Positions 36,401-49,113 of a stretch of DNA of 64,000 nucleotides are shown here, piece after piece. Location of the stretch: assembly GCA_020055645.1 (NCBI GenBank), contig CM034546.1, positions 65,534,001 to 65,598,000 on the forward strand. The letters are read 5' to 3'. Under the pieces are notes generated by a model. It had not been told where the DNA came from. It did not search any database and saw only the letters and a program-made list of their open reading frames with translations. Numbering within the stretch: position 1 is the stretch's first letter; each line of letters begins with the position of its first letter. Made by a program: the position numbers and the translations under genes. The DNA comes from Tomocerus qinae (lineage: Eukaryota > Arthropoda > Collembola > Entomobryomorpha > Tomoceridae).

Positions 36401-38225
36401 TTTTTCTGTCAGCAGTGTTACAGATAATTTCGTCTATATCAATTTTGTAGACGTTGGAACGAAAATGTTTCAGATATAATGCTTGGCAGTCACATTCAAC
36501 TAAATTTAAAATTATGTTTACTGTAGGTTTTAGATCAGTTCCAGTGTAAGGAGTAAGTCTAGGATTGTAATTAGGTAAATCTACCAATGCATCTACCATA
36601 TCGATATGAGATATAGGATTGTCCTTCAGGAGAATAGAAATATTTTTTTGCGTAAACGAAAAGTCTTTGGCAGAAAGATTTACTAAATTGTTTTTTTGCA
36701 AGTCAAGTTCATTCAAATTATTTAATGAGATCCTCCAGTCATCATAAATTAATCGAATTCTATTGTTTCTTAGACGTAGTGTTTTCAGTTTTAAGTTATT
36801 CTTGAAAGGAGATTGCTGTTTCTCAATATTTGTAAGTTCAGATTGTTTGTTGTCAGTACTTAACGAAATTTTATTATTCGAAAGATCTAGCCATGTAAGA
36901 TTTGGGAGAAATTTGAATGTTCCATTTTCTATTGAATCAATGATGTTGTTAGCAAGATTAATTTGTACGAGTTCCTGTGATTTGACAAAACAATTTGGAT
37001 TCAAAGAAGCTATTTGGTTGCCTTGTAGGTTAAGATAGGTAATCTGTTGAACTCCAAGAGAAATCAGTTCCGTTACATGATTTTTGTTCAAATCAAGCTT
37101 ATTCAGTTTGGGAAATTGAGTTAAATGTCCATTTGGAAAGATTTTAAGCTTATTCCGCGACAAATTCAATTCCAAGAGATTTGAAATGTTTTTTAATATC
37201 GGAAAATCCATCAAGCCTAAATTTTGGAGTTGTAGTTGCCACAGATTTGGCAAATCTTTTATTTCAACAGTGAAATTGCTAAATTCAGAACTTATCAATT
37301 TTATATTTAATCGTTCCAATTTAATTAAACTTGTTAACTTGAGAAATTCTTTTATAGCTACTTCTTTTAGTGATAATTCCTTTATTTCCACCAACTCATT
37401 GAATGCATTCCTGTGATAGTGCAAAGAGTTACTATCCATATTAAGAAACTGTAGATTCGTAAGATTAGCAAAGGATTCAAGCGACAAAGAAGATATTTCG
37501 TTGTACGCAAGGTCAAGCTTAGTCAATTTGTAAGGGAAGAAAATGTTTTCAATGCTCCTCAGTTTATTCTCCCTTAAAGATAATTTCTTAAGATTCCTGT
37601 TCTTTGCGAATGCATTGCTTGGAATACTAATCAGTCCATTAGAATTCAGATTGAGGACTTCTAGTTTTTCTAATTTTTCTAAATCGGGGATACTCGTGTT
37701 TAATTTATTTCGGGATAACTCGAGTATCTTGAGGTTAGGGATTTCATTCAAAATATATTGCGGCAACGCATTTGAATTTGGATCACCATATTGGCAATTT
37801 TTAATAGTTAGTTGTTGTATATCTGACCTATTTATGCTTATCCGGTTGAAGAATGCAAGGAAACCGTCGTCGATTGATTGAAGGTTGCAATCGTCAAATG
37901 TCAATTCTGTTATTCCATATCCATATCTGCTCAGATCTACACCTTCAACTCCTTTCCAACTAAATTTTTCACCGACACCCGAATCACATAGTACGGATAA
38001 CTCTACTAGATGAGAATATGGGGGCAACAGGTTAATATGTAGTATTGCAGCACTAGTAGCAGTTCCCTTATTTGTAATGTTATCATAAGGGCATTTTACT
38101 ATCCATCCCAATCTACTTTTCGCGCAAGTACACATTCCTGCACTACGGACAAAACCACAATCTATTGCCATACACAAATTAATTTTGGTGATGATCACCA
38201 GTAACAGAATCAAGAATTTTAACAT
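33407..38225 (-). CDS. Toll-like ectodomain receptor tyrosine kinase B, frameshifted in the kinase domain (8 exons)
   Basis: Paralogue of gene A with identical exon structure (complement): 35757-38225, 35450-35591, 34768-34986, 34494-34647, 34297-34402, 33812-34148, 33566-33683, 33407-33478. It begins with a clear signal peptide (MLKFLILLLVIITKINLCMA) and a Cys-containing N-cap that copy A lacks. Then come LRRs, LRRCT, LRRNT (CPLGCECWQRP), short LRRs, LRRCT (FLCEDCMEFQQDL), a membrane helix ~800-818 and the split kinase: GRGEFG 877-882, K900, HFDLATRN 1033-1040, DFG. Exon 6 is 337 nt against 335 nt in copy A: two extra T on the plus strand at about 33939-33942 (GATTTTCCG versus GATTCCA) shift the frame after SDVWAYG (~residue 1099) and remove the C-lobe. 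All sequence after this is otherwise intact in the shifted frame. It is either a recent pseudogene or an assembly error in a T run. Confidence 0.82.
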
Positions 38226-39476
38226 TTTGAAATTACAGATTCTGTACAGAAAATTTTGTATAACTTACGGCCAGAATGATTTAGAGGAACTTAACTTGTA
38301 ATAACTCTCCTAACTAATTGATTGATTGAAATCCACTACAATGATGCATTAAATGCAAATGGTAATTACAATCTCTATTATATTGCAGAGGCTATCTAAT
38401 GTGGTCACTGTTCATAGGAAAATTCAGAGTGCAACCTACAGAGTACAACCACAGGATTATAATTATTAAACAAAGGAAATGGATATTTTTAACGTCTATT
38501 TGATTTGTTCTCACTTGGTTTAAAAGAATGGGGATATGGCCAGTTTGGCCAAACTTAGCCGACGCCCGATTCATTCCTGGCCGACACGTCCGAAGCCAGA
38601 ATTAAGTTCTGTAGCCCAATTCCTATGTCAAAAAAGTATATAAAATCGACATATCTTTATATCCCAAGACCTCCTTCGTCTTTCCGACGCCCGACAACAC
38701 GCCAGAAAACAAAAATATTGGTATTTTATATAATTGAGAAATAATTTTGTTAGCACTAACGACGAAATTTTGATTTTATTTGCTGTAGACATTTCTAAAA
38801 ACAAAATTTGATTTTTGACTTTCTTGGCTGCTATGCCAGTAGATCTCGCGAAAAAAAATTGACAAAAGAAGTCAATTTATTCGGCTATCAAAAGTACAGA
38901 CTGACTTCCATATTTTTTAAAGAAGGTCATCAAATCTCAGTTCACTCTTTCGGTCCATGACTTCTATTCGCTCAGTGCTAACCGCAACACTACTTCTAAG
39001 TTTGCTATGCTTCTAATTTATTTATTTTTTGAACCAGCTAGCAGCTAAAGCCGCAATGAAAGTATTTCATTATACGTGTAATAAACCGTATACGTCAATT
39101 TAATTAGGCAGAAAATATTTAGAAAAGGAGTTTTGATTTGTGATGATTGAGTCATTTAATATTTATTGATCATGTAGCTATGTAAATAGTGAGTATTATA
39201 TTATACATATATTATATATGATATCCAGCACTTAGAGTTAGTACAGATGTATTACAAATATTATTTATATCCAATAGATAATTCGTACACAAACAGTAGT
39301 ACCTATCGTGTTTCATAACACGACACGAATGAATGCTTTTATTTTTCGAAATCTTAAATAACGGATAAAGCATAAAATAAAGCAAAAAAATTTGGGATAG
39401 TAGTTTCGTTTGAACCGGTGAAAAATCTGCAATGATAACTATGTAAAAAAGTTGTTTTATTTGCAAAAAAAGAAGC
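38226..39476. other. intergenic, 5' side of kinase gene B
   Basis: No gene or RNA recognised between the start codon of kinase gene B and the tRNA. Should contain the promoter of gene B. Confidence 0.4.
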
Positions 39477-39548
39477 CTCCCCGGCGGGGAATCGAACCCC
39501 GGTCGTCCGCGTGACAGGCGGAAATACTCACCACTATACTACCGAGGA
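39477..39548 (-). tRNA. tRNA-Asp (anticodon GTC)
   Basis: 72-nt cloverleaf on the minus strand. The acceptor stem is TCCTCGG paired with CCGGGGA, the D arm contains AGTGGTGAGTAT, the anticodon loop is CCTGTCACG with GTC at plus 39513-39515, and the T arm reads CGGGGTTCGATTCCCCG (internal B box GGTTCGATTCC). No intron. The discriminator base is G. Confidence 0.97.
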
Positions 39549-41401
39549 TTAGCTCATGCTTGACTCTCTCCCAAAGTCCAACCATTGCTCCAAGCAAAAC
39601 ATAAGCGAAAATCACTCGACTCTTAACTGCAAATAACTAAATCAAGTACGTCCTTGCATGCATCATTCATTAATTAATGCTTATCGCCAGTATTCGGCAT
39701 GGAAACCAACAACTTTATGGTTTAACTTTTAACTGATTTTTCTATACAAGAACAAAGAAGTAAAAGTTATTTTTGGTTTAAATCTCAAATTGCTACTCTG
39801 ATACATTATAATTATACGTTCCCCCATCCCCTAGATATAACTCACATAATTAATGCAATAGTAATGATCCTATTCTCGATATCTATAATCTTCAACTTGT
39901 GCTTTTTGATAAAACAAGTGAAATTCGCTGAAAAGTACAACTAGAAATAAAGTTCAAATTGCGTTGTTTCTCGAATTGTGATGAATTAGATGCTGTAATT
40001 AGAATGCGTATCAGCGTACTATAAAATGTTATTTAGAAATGATATTAGTAACATAGTCGCATTAGTAATAAAATAAATTTATCCCAATATGATGGTGTTC
40101 GTAATTACAATATATAATTATTCTGAAGATACATTTCATTACATTGGTCATTTTGAAAATTTGTTCGCAGTCTTGGGCAAAATTTTTTCAAAAATCATCA
40201 TAATAATTAATTAAAGCCAAAAAATTATTTTATATCGGTTTATGCAATTTCTGTGCAATTTTGTCTCATTTTGGACAAAAATGTCCTAAATTTTTCGCGC
40301 GAATATGCCACTTGTCTTTGACCCCTCTGAAATCAACTTCTAAATACGATTCTAATTTCTGACACGATGCTAAATCGATTTTAAGCTGAAGCAAAATTCA
40401 GAATCTATATTTCCCAAGTTGCCCCAGTCAGAACATTACTAGTAATATACAATTACAATGAATTTCGGTACAAAGGCAAACGACTCTGGATTATTAAAAT
40501 TCCTTATCTGCACCGATGGAAAGAGTTTGCGAAATCATATATATAATTCCTTCCATGTTATCGTTTTCTTTTTCTTACATATTGCCAACTAATATACAAC
40601 AATAACAATATTAGTAATCCAATCCTGTTCTATAATATGTATAAATACGCAGGTAGTATAAATGGGTCGTCGTAGCGTCGTAGGCCACTACTTAATGAAA
40701 ATTTACCTATTTTGGTTTGAGCCTCCACAAATGCTTTTCTGAACGGGATAGGAGATTGATCTATAAAACATTGAGTGAGAGAATTGATGAAGACAAGTTA
40801 AGTGTATTTGTATTTAGCATTTTCTTTCTCTATTTGTACTTATTCATATCAGTAACATTATTTCTTATACTTATAATGTAAGCTTTACATTTTACGAGGT
40901 TTACGTGTTTTTGTCGAGTGAGGTTGATGCTGCCCTATAGACTTTCTTCCCGGAAATCGAGAAAATTATGTTTTCCCGTGTATGTGAATAAATGTAATGC
41001 TCCAATGTTCCACGTATGCATATGTGCTATATAGAGTAAATTCAATTAAGTTATATTATACTAATAATAATAAACTATATAAGGATTCTACGTATTTACA
41101 TAGACATGCCTAAATAACAAAAGTAATTTAATAGGATGATATAAACATTTACCTATGGATAGTACCTATATATTGCTATTTCCTCGTAGCACTGCTTTGC
41201 TAATGGACAATAATATTCCTGGAAGTTGGCAATGATTATTCTGATAATAAATAGCAATTTAAAAGCATAATTATATTATATATAACTGGCTTTCCTATAT
41301 ATCTTAGAGTTGTCATATCATAAAGCCCAATAAAAACTGTTGTCTCATTCGTGTCTAAACTTCCTTAACAATAACTATCTAGTACAATTTAAGTGAACAA
41401 A
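39549..41401. other. intergenic, no gene recognised
   Basis: About 1.85 kb of AT-rich DNA between the tRNA and the membrane-protein gene. No coding exon, RNA or repeat stands out. Confidence 0.4.
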
Positions 41402-42718
41402 ATGGGTTCCATATTTTTGGAGCTTTTCATTAACGTAGAAAATTTTTTCTACATTTACGTAAATAAATTGTACGCATCGTTAATTAACTGGTCTCTGGAA
41501 ACAAAAACTTTTTACTTAGTTTCCGAAAAGAAAAAATTATATGTGTGGTGGTTTGGTTTCGCTAGTGCTTCTCTATTGAATACAATCATGTCTGGAAGTC
41601 TGCTAATGCAAATATATTTACCATTCTTTTCTGTTGAACAAGTGATCCTGTATTTAATCATGGTGATATTTTGTTCATTGTCTCAGTTTTTCAATTGGAT
41701 TTTATTTCTTCAAGGGAAGCATATTTGTTACACTTTGAACAGCGTGATAAAATTAGACAAAACATTTACTGGTAAGTAATGATGGCTTATTTGTGTGGGA
41801 TTGAATCACAATACTGAATAACATTGAAAAAATAGACTGTACAAATTAATAATAAATTATTTTATTATGTAGGATAATGCATAACTCAAATTTTTTAATA
41901 CAGATATACATCGACATCCAATGGATTCATGGAATTTTCAGGAATTTAAAGCCCTTGGAATGATTTTTAAGTTATTGACTGCAATGGGGACAGGAGCAGC
42001 GCTACTTGGATCAATTACAGCAGTGACAGTTTCTTTTAGTCCAGTAGTGTATTTTCTGGAGTTGTTTAAAATAGATTTCATAGTAGTAAGGCTACTTTCA
42101 ATACCTTTCATCGTAATTTTCTTAATGCACGTTTGCTTTCCGATTCTTTTCATGTTGTATTTAGCAGTAATTTATGCGGTTACAGTTACATTTTGGCTGA
42201 ATTTGATAAATCCTCAAAAATGTAACAATGGGGCATATTATCATACTAAAGCTTATTTTCAGCATAGGCCATTGACTAGTTTACAGGCTTACAATGCTCT
42301 ACGAATTCTTAACTTAGATGTAAATTATTTATTAGTTTATCCTGGCTCACCGATGATTTTATTTGTTGCAGGTGTTATGAATATAATATGTAATTTTGGT
42401 ACTGTAAAATTTTATGAAATAATTCCAATTCGTGCCTATATAATTTTACCGTTATTGAGTGTAGCAATTTTTTTGGCAGAAGCAATCTCAATCCCTATGG
42501 CTGCTTTGGTCAATACTAAATCAATTAATTTTATTCAGGGTTGGAAGAAAACCCAAAATAGAGTTGTTCGAAAAATTTTAAAAAGTTGTAGGCCTATGAG
42601 GTACAATGTTGGTCCTTTTTTCATTGTGAAAAGATCAACAACATTCACTTTTTTGGAGGTTGTGGCAATACACACTATGAATATGGTACTATCTGTGAAT
42701 ATAAATCAAATTAAATAA
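41402..42718 (+). CDS. multi-pass membrane protein, candidate chemoreceptor-like (2 exons, 394 aa)
   Basis: Exons 41402-41771 and 41904-42718 (GT-AG, phase 1, total 1185 nt). ATG at 41402 is the first in the frame. The protein has several hydrophobic helices (for example QVILYLIMVIFCSLSQFF, LLTAMGTGAALLGSITAVTV, LLSIPFIVIFLMHVCFPILF, YIILPLLSVAIFLAEAI) and a basic C-terminal cytosolic-looking segment ending with FFIVKRSTTFTFLEVVAIHT. Length and helix number fit the insect gustatory/odorant receptor type or an arthropod lineage-specific family of similar shape. The characteristic GR motif (TYhhhhhQF) is not seen, so family membership is uncertain. A polyadenylation signal AATAAA lies at 42815-42820. 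Confidence 0.7.
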
Positions 42719-43318
42719 ATGTATATTGTAAATATTTATAATCGCTTTACCAATCTATCCAAACTATTATGTTTGCCATAATGTATATTGTATATTATTT
42801 ACTGTTTACATCCAAATAAACATTCTGAGAGTCTAAAGTCCAATGTAATACATATAGTTTAGTGTCTTCAATTCAACAGTCGATTAATTTCCTCTTATTG
42901 TAAAAATTGTCATTACTTCTTCGGTATCACTTCATCGCTATTACATTAAAACCTTTATAATATACTACCTAATGCGGCATGACTGTAAAAATAAAAAATA
43001 AATGTTTTTATTATACTGTAATTGTTTAAACTAATTGAAATAAAACTCTGTCGAAAACATAGAAACAATAGAAAGTCTATAGACATCTATACACACCATT
43101 GTACATAATAATATACTACCTTAGTTGACAAATTATAATCTTTCCGAAGAAATAAAACATTATGGGTATCATAAAAGTGTTACTCAATATATTAATTTAA
43201 AAAATAAAGATTCATAACTAGAAATAAAAACTGCTATAATAAAACAACTTTCACAGAGGCTTGAGACTTAAACAACAGTATACTACAATACTATACGTCG
43301 TTTAAGTGCAATATGTAT

Positions 43319-43551
43319 CTCCAGGTTGGTAGTGAAATAGTGAAAATGCGAAATATGCATAAACAACAGGTATACAGGAGAGAGCATGAAACACAAGTCT
43401 CCTACAATAAGTTTAGTTAGACAATAATATGATTTTACAACATCACAAACTTTAAAACGTAGTATTTTATGCTATGTCATTTTATCATTAAATCTCACTT
43501 CGCCCCTTAATTGTATATTGCGTATTTTCTTTACCAACCTGAAGATATGCA
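43319..43551. repeat. MITE-like element
   Basis: The left end CTCCAGGTTGGTAGTGAAAT...AAAATGCG is inverted at the right end (CGTATTTTCTTTACCAACCTG). One end also occurs near 28755-28815. No ORF. Confidence 0.55.
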
Positions 43552-43788
43552 TAATATTATTTATCTTTTGATATTTTGAATGCTGTGTGGTACTGTAGTC
43601 TAAGGTATAAGGTATTTCGCAGAGATTTTACTTAAATCTATGTCTGTCACTCTTCTGTCAAATTATTCAATGCGTGTTTACATATTATATGTCGTTGGAA
43701 GACATAAATTGCATTGCCATTTGATAACCAAGGAGTGGAATTATGTGAGTGAACCATTTCTCAGTAAGCTGTCTCAAGTTTCATTCAG

Positions 43789-43935
43789 GTAATCCTTCTC
43801 TTCTCCCACTTTCCAAAAAGTCGAGAAAAGATTTCAAAAACGCATGCTGAAGATCCTGATCAAATGTCTGGATATAATACCTGGCAGTATTCTGTACAAG
43901 GAAGTGTGAGACAACCCTGAATTTAAACAATTCAT
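43789..43935 (-). other. possible isolated coding exon
   Basis: On the minus strand an acceptor-like TTTAAATTCAG opens a frame with protein-like composition (contains SHFLVQNTARYYIQTF and LQHAFLKSFLDFLESG) and ends at a stop after about 45 codons. It may be a fragment of a conserved helical protein, but I cannot name it and found no partner exons. It could be a retained gene fragment. Confidence 0.25.
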
Positions 43936-45604
43936 TGATATTAATAGAGAAAGTGCAGTACACATATAATATTACACCAATTGCAACTCTGCTTGAGAGG
44001 GTTGGCAATGTCAATAGTTACCACATTATACCTATAGGTATAAATTTTAAATGCTAATAACATTTAGCGTTGCAAATTGCTGTGAATCAGACTAAAAAGC
44101 ATTTTACTCTCGGTTTCCCAGAATTATTACACCCTGAGACTGTCCAACATATTTTGTAATACGGTCCTATGTATATGCATAATTAAACAAAATAATAAAG
44201 ACTGCCTACTGCAGTGAGCAGCCTTCATTTTGCAGAAGTGCATTAGTGCATAGTGTACCTGTGGAACGGCTGCAATGGGAGTCACCGTTGTGGCAGTAGG
44301 ACAAATCGCCAGCATGAAAAAATTCTTCCGCGACTTTAAGGACACCAAAAAGTAGGTCCACCTACGTCCTACGCTACGTCCGCTAGAATTTTATGGGGAT
44401 TCGGTTGCAGCAATTAACCTGAATGTATAAGCGTTTTATTCTCGGGCCCACTAGCACCAGATCCCTATCCCTACTCCAAAGTCTGTAGTTGAAGTAATAA
44501 AATGACTGCATATATTATTATTGGACTGTCTATATATAATATTATTGGACTGCCTATATAATACTATTGGACTCCCTATGTCTGGTGCATATGTACGTCC
44601 TTACTACTGTAATATTACTTACATATGGATAAGTCTGTATATATGTTACAGGAAATTTGTACAGACTGGAAATTTTTATTTTTAACGAACCTAACCTAAT
44701 AAAATTTAAACTTAATTATTGTTAATGTTTAAAAAGGTAGCACGACAGGAAAATTTTTTACCGTTAAAATATTTGCAAAATATAAATTTCGGAAATTTTT
44801 TATCGTATTAATTTGCGACATACAAAGGTCAAATTCGAAATACTGCAGTAAAGTATGTTGTGATTAAATTAGTGCCAAATGTCTAACTGCAACTACGAGG
44901 AAATAAAAATTGTCAAATCAATTGTTATTAAATGTTCAGAATACTGTTTGAAATTTGAATTTTAAATGACAAACGAATTATGTAGGAAAATAAATGATTT
45001 AATATTACTTAGAATTCATTTTAGTAGCAGCGAACATATTTTAATACGCATAATTAATAACATAATTATTTACGCTGTATGTGCCTGTGCGTTGTACATA
45101 CAGGCTTGTTCATAATATTATATTGTACGTATTTTTAAGACAAATATAATAATAATAATAGTATACTGTGCTGCCTACCAAGGCGGTTGAATTATACGCA
45201 TATTGCATTGTATTTATTGCCACATATCATATACATACGAGTTGACTCTACGTATACACTCCCTTTAATATATTTATTAAATATTTTTATTTATGCGAGT
45301 CTTTATAATAAATATCAGGCTTGCTACATGACTAGGGATCATTTAGACATTGGTCTTATCGCATGTTCTAAAAATAGACTGAGTCCATTTAAGAATATAG
45401 GGATGGCCGGATGGGGAACAATGAGACGGCAGAATACATGCAGATAAGATGATCTGATAAAGATCTTAGCGAGCACAGGTACGTAGGCAGAACGTAGCCT
45501 TCCAAATGAAAAGTTCAGCCCGTCATTTTGGAATTAGATTCTTTCCAGTGCAGTGCATTTTTGAATCTGTCTTAAAATATAGAAAAAATTAACAGAAAAA
45601 CATA

Positions 45605-48155
45605 ATGTTTAACCGGTATGGTGATTTTCCTGCCAGAGGCGTCTATGATCTGAGAAATAGGGTGGTTTACAGAGGTAAGTATTATTTTAAAGGTTTAATT
45701 TTTTAATTCTTAACTAGCAGACCCCAGTTTGTGTGATTCAATTTAAAAATGTAGGTATATTATTGTATAAAGAATGTTACAGCATTACGAAGTTCAAAGT
45801 TCGTTTTCGTAATATGCAATGTAAATTAGATGGTACGATCAAACATATTATATGAACGTTGAACAAAAATATTTTTATACATAAACTAGGGTGTTAAAAT
45901 ATTTATCAACCAAATAGTTCTTTCCCTCTCACTTTTCCCTTCTTAACTGTCAATGTACCAAAAAAGTACACAGGTTCACAGGTTCACTGAGTAATACAAT
46001 AGAAATAGATTACATAACTGAAATTTGAATGCATAATGTATTAATTAAGGAAGCAGCCACCTACTTACGATATGCCAGCGATTAAACGCCCATTAATGTA
46101 GTAGAACCAATTAAGAATTTAAGTTCAGCATTTTAGAAAAGAAGTACTTAATTCTTGAGTTTTATTCTGACTATACCCACAACAAGAAAATGGGAAACAG
46201 ATAAAAGCATGTCGTGGATTTTGCAGTTTCAACAGAGTTTTAAAAGGGAAAAATTTGATAGGTAAAGGGAGTTTTACCCAAATGGTAATAATGAGCAGCA
46301 TAATAAGGGCGGAGTGAGTTGGCTCGATGTCAGTAGAATGGTTGTTGTTCTGAAGACCCTCAGTAATATGCTGAATTTAAAAAGGGTAATGAAATAACAG
46401 ATATTTCAAATTACGAAAGTTTAGACTTCATAAAAATCAGAATTTAAAAAAATTGAATCTCAGGCTATTAATTTAGTATATTATAATTAATTTAAATTCA
46501 TACAAATAAACTTTTTGTAGGAAATCCTCCTCCTTCTCCAGCATTTTCTTCAGCATCCTCTGCAAGCGATTCGCCAAGAAGAGAATGGAAACCTGACCCC
46601 TCACCATCACCCGTCAGCTCATACACAAGTTCGAGTTCGGTAGCATCTTCGCCAGGACGACGCTACATATCTTCATCCAGTGATGAAGAATTCTTCTTGG
46701 GACGTCAAAGTAACTAAATAACTAACTTATTTAAGTAGTACGCACGTATCCAAAAATTTGGTCAAGGAGGTGTGCAATAAATAATTATGCCAAAATATAA
46801 CATATCACAAATTCTTTTGCAATTTTGGGCCTTTTGGGGAAAAGCTCCTTTTATTCTGAGATTTATGGACTTATTGTTAAAAATGCACTTAGGTCCATAT
46901 TTTTAATAAAACACTCGCACTCTAATTTCCACTCTTGCGAGTGAAAGATACGTATTGAGGTACCTTTCACCCTCGAAAAAGTGTGTAATAACTGCGTGAA
47001 AGTGGTAGTCGAATCATTAAAAATATGGGTCTTAATTCTAAAAATGCACTTAATGCTAAAATTCGTTAAAAATTCCTTGATACTCTTTAAGCAGTGTACA
47101 AAATTTACCACTTTTTAGCCTTTTTTACCATCACAGTGGTAAAAATGCACTTAATGGTAAAATGGTAAATTATAGTGAATAATTAGCAGAGATACACAAA
47201 CACAAAATACACATTAAAATATTTTTCATACTCCATTTTCTCTAAAATACTTCAAATTAAGATTTATAAATGAATGTTCACTATTAGCGGCGAATTTTAT
47301 TCAAAATTCTTTACGAGATTAAAATAGAACAACCTTTACCCATTTCTTACCATTTATACCATTTACCACCTATTTTTGAGTAGGGAAAATAATATTAAAT
47401 ACCATTAAAAACCACCACAAATGGTATTTTGTACACTGACTGCAAGGCATTTAAATATTAATAATAATAACGGAAGATACACATAATAAATTGTCCTAAT
47501 AATAATTGTAGGACGAATCCAGCCGCCGCATTCACCAGCTCACTCCTGGACATCGGACAATAGCATTGGGAGGGCTCCAACCCCATTGTTATTTAATCAG
47601 AACCTCAATGAAGGACCTGCAAACGTTGTGGCTCCTTCCCTACAAGGAGTCCGTCGAGGAAGTCAGGTACCACTACAGGAACAGCAAATGGCTCAGTGTC
47701 CCACGGTAAGTTAGAAAGGCTAAACCCAATAAAATCTATCCTAAGCTCAAATAATCCTACCCATATAAATGTACATACTCTCAGTCGGCAGTCTTGCGAA
47801 ACTTTTCTCTTCTTTATTGATTTTATAACAGCGATGTCCTAAAATATGTATGTAAATAAATTAATATTGATTTTTGTACTTTTTGTATTATTATAGGTTT
47901 TTCAGGACCAGACATACACACAATTCCGTAAGCACATTTTTAAAAGGATTTTATTTATATCTTTGAAATTATTTACTAAATTTTTAAATTGATGACTAAT
48001 ACCAAATATCTTTTACTCTTCTTACAGCAACAGAAGCCTCAACTAATTTTCGGGATATTGGTGGAGATTGGGTGAGTTGTAAATACTGCAACAAGGTTAT
48101 GAAATTACAAACGGCTCAATACTCTGAGCATCTGCAAAAATGTCCATTGGCATAA
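45605..48155 (+). CDS. Ser/Pro-rich disordered protein with C-terminal Cys2-His-Cys finger (5 exons, 203 aa)
   Basis: Exons 45605-45674, 46521-46709, 47512-47705, 47897-47927 and 48028-48155 (612 nt). All introns are GT-AG and all phases agree, which strongly supports a real gene despite its short exons. The N-terminus is MFNRYGDFPARGVYDLRNRV. The middle (about residues 24-140) is low-complexity, rich in Ser, Pro and Arg (SPRREWKPDPSPSPVSS, SSSSDEEFFLG, PPHSPAHSW). The last 30 residues hold C-x2-C-x13-H-x3-C in WVSCKYC...SEHLQKC, a small zinc-finger pattern. No family recognised. Disorder plus a single finger suggests nucleic-acid or protein binding, which is inference. Intron 2 contains a dispersed-repeat copy near 46740-46860. 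Confidence 0.75.
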
Positions 48156-49113
48156 TAAGAATTTCACTCTTGTTCCCTATCAGTAAAATACAAATACAAT
48201 GATTAACTATATAATAATAAGTTTAAAGTTAGGGAAATTATAAATCTTTTCCAAATTCACCAGTTCTGAGAAATGTCATCCAAAATGAAATGTCAACTCA
48301 ATAATATAAAACACGAAAACTAGAATTTATTTACTAAGTAATTCACTTCAAAAATGACCATTCTATAAATGTGTACTATTGTTTTTTCAGGCAATCCTCT
48401 TGATAAAAATAAATGTAATTTGTAATTTTGTCATAGTTTTATACTTCTTATATATAGCATTTTCCATTGCATTCAATGTAATGGTAATATTTAAATTACT
48501 GTGTAATTGTTATTTGCTTAATAAAGGGGAATTCGGGAATTTCTTTTGTTCATCTGAAAGTAAAACAATTGGTTTTCATTTCACATTAATTTTCCTAGTC
48601 TTATGTGGTTTACATGAAACGAAAGGCACCAATATGTAATACACAACAGAGGATATTTCACTACTACCTCTAACATCCAGTGAAATTACGTTAATTTAAC
48701 CACGTACATCAGGGTAATAAATATAAGTCAATTATTTATAGATTTATTATGAGCTCATATGTGGTCAAGGTGGGTGGTAATTTATTGTAGTATTGCTTTC
48801 TGAGTGCATTTTAGATCAGGTATACTTTCAGGTCAAATGTTTTAATTTGAATACCTATATAGGTACCATAAAATTTCCCTATATCATAAAATTTGTGTAG
48901 TACCCTAGTACCCCTATGACGTAACTTAGACTACAATAGAGGAGCCAAAAAAAGACAAAGCCACTTCATACTCGCTCAACCGTGAAATCGCCTTTTATCA
49001 TTTCTTGGTTTTGCCTCCTCTATTGTAGTCAAAAGTTACGTTAGAGTGGTATTATATGTGGGTCATAATAATTAAGTAAATGAAAATACAGTTTCCGCTG
49101 CTTTTACGCAACT
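48156..49113. other. intergenic, with MITE
   Basis: A hydrophobic ORF at 48379-48639 has no supporting features. The MITE 48918-49041 lies close to the 3' end of the methyltransferase gene. Confidence 0.4.
48918..49041. repeat. ~124-bp MITE
   Basis: Terminal inverted repeats ACGTAACTTAGACTACAATA and (complementary) TATTGTAGTCAAAAGTTACGT continue inward through GAGGAGCCAAAA / TTTTGCCTCCTC. No ORF. Confidence 0.8.

Larger units (their letters stand above)
42719..45604. other. intergenic with small repeats
   Basis: After the AATAAA at 42815 no certain gene is seen. Contains the inverted-repeat element 43319-43551, a possible exon at 43789-43935, and three ~27-bp tandem copies near 44515-44578 (units with TATTGGACTGCCTATATAAT). 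The 3' end is the promoter/5' UTR region of the finger-protein gene. Confidence 0.4.

Noticed and set aside
48379..48639. Hydrophobic 86-codon ORF
   Set aside because: Composition follows AT-rich DNA; no splice phase, signal or similarity supports it.
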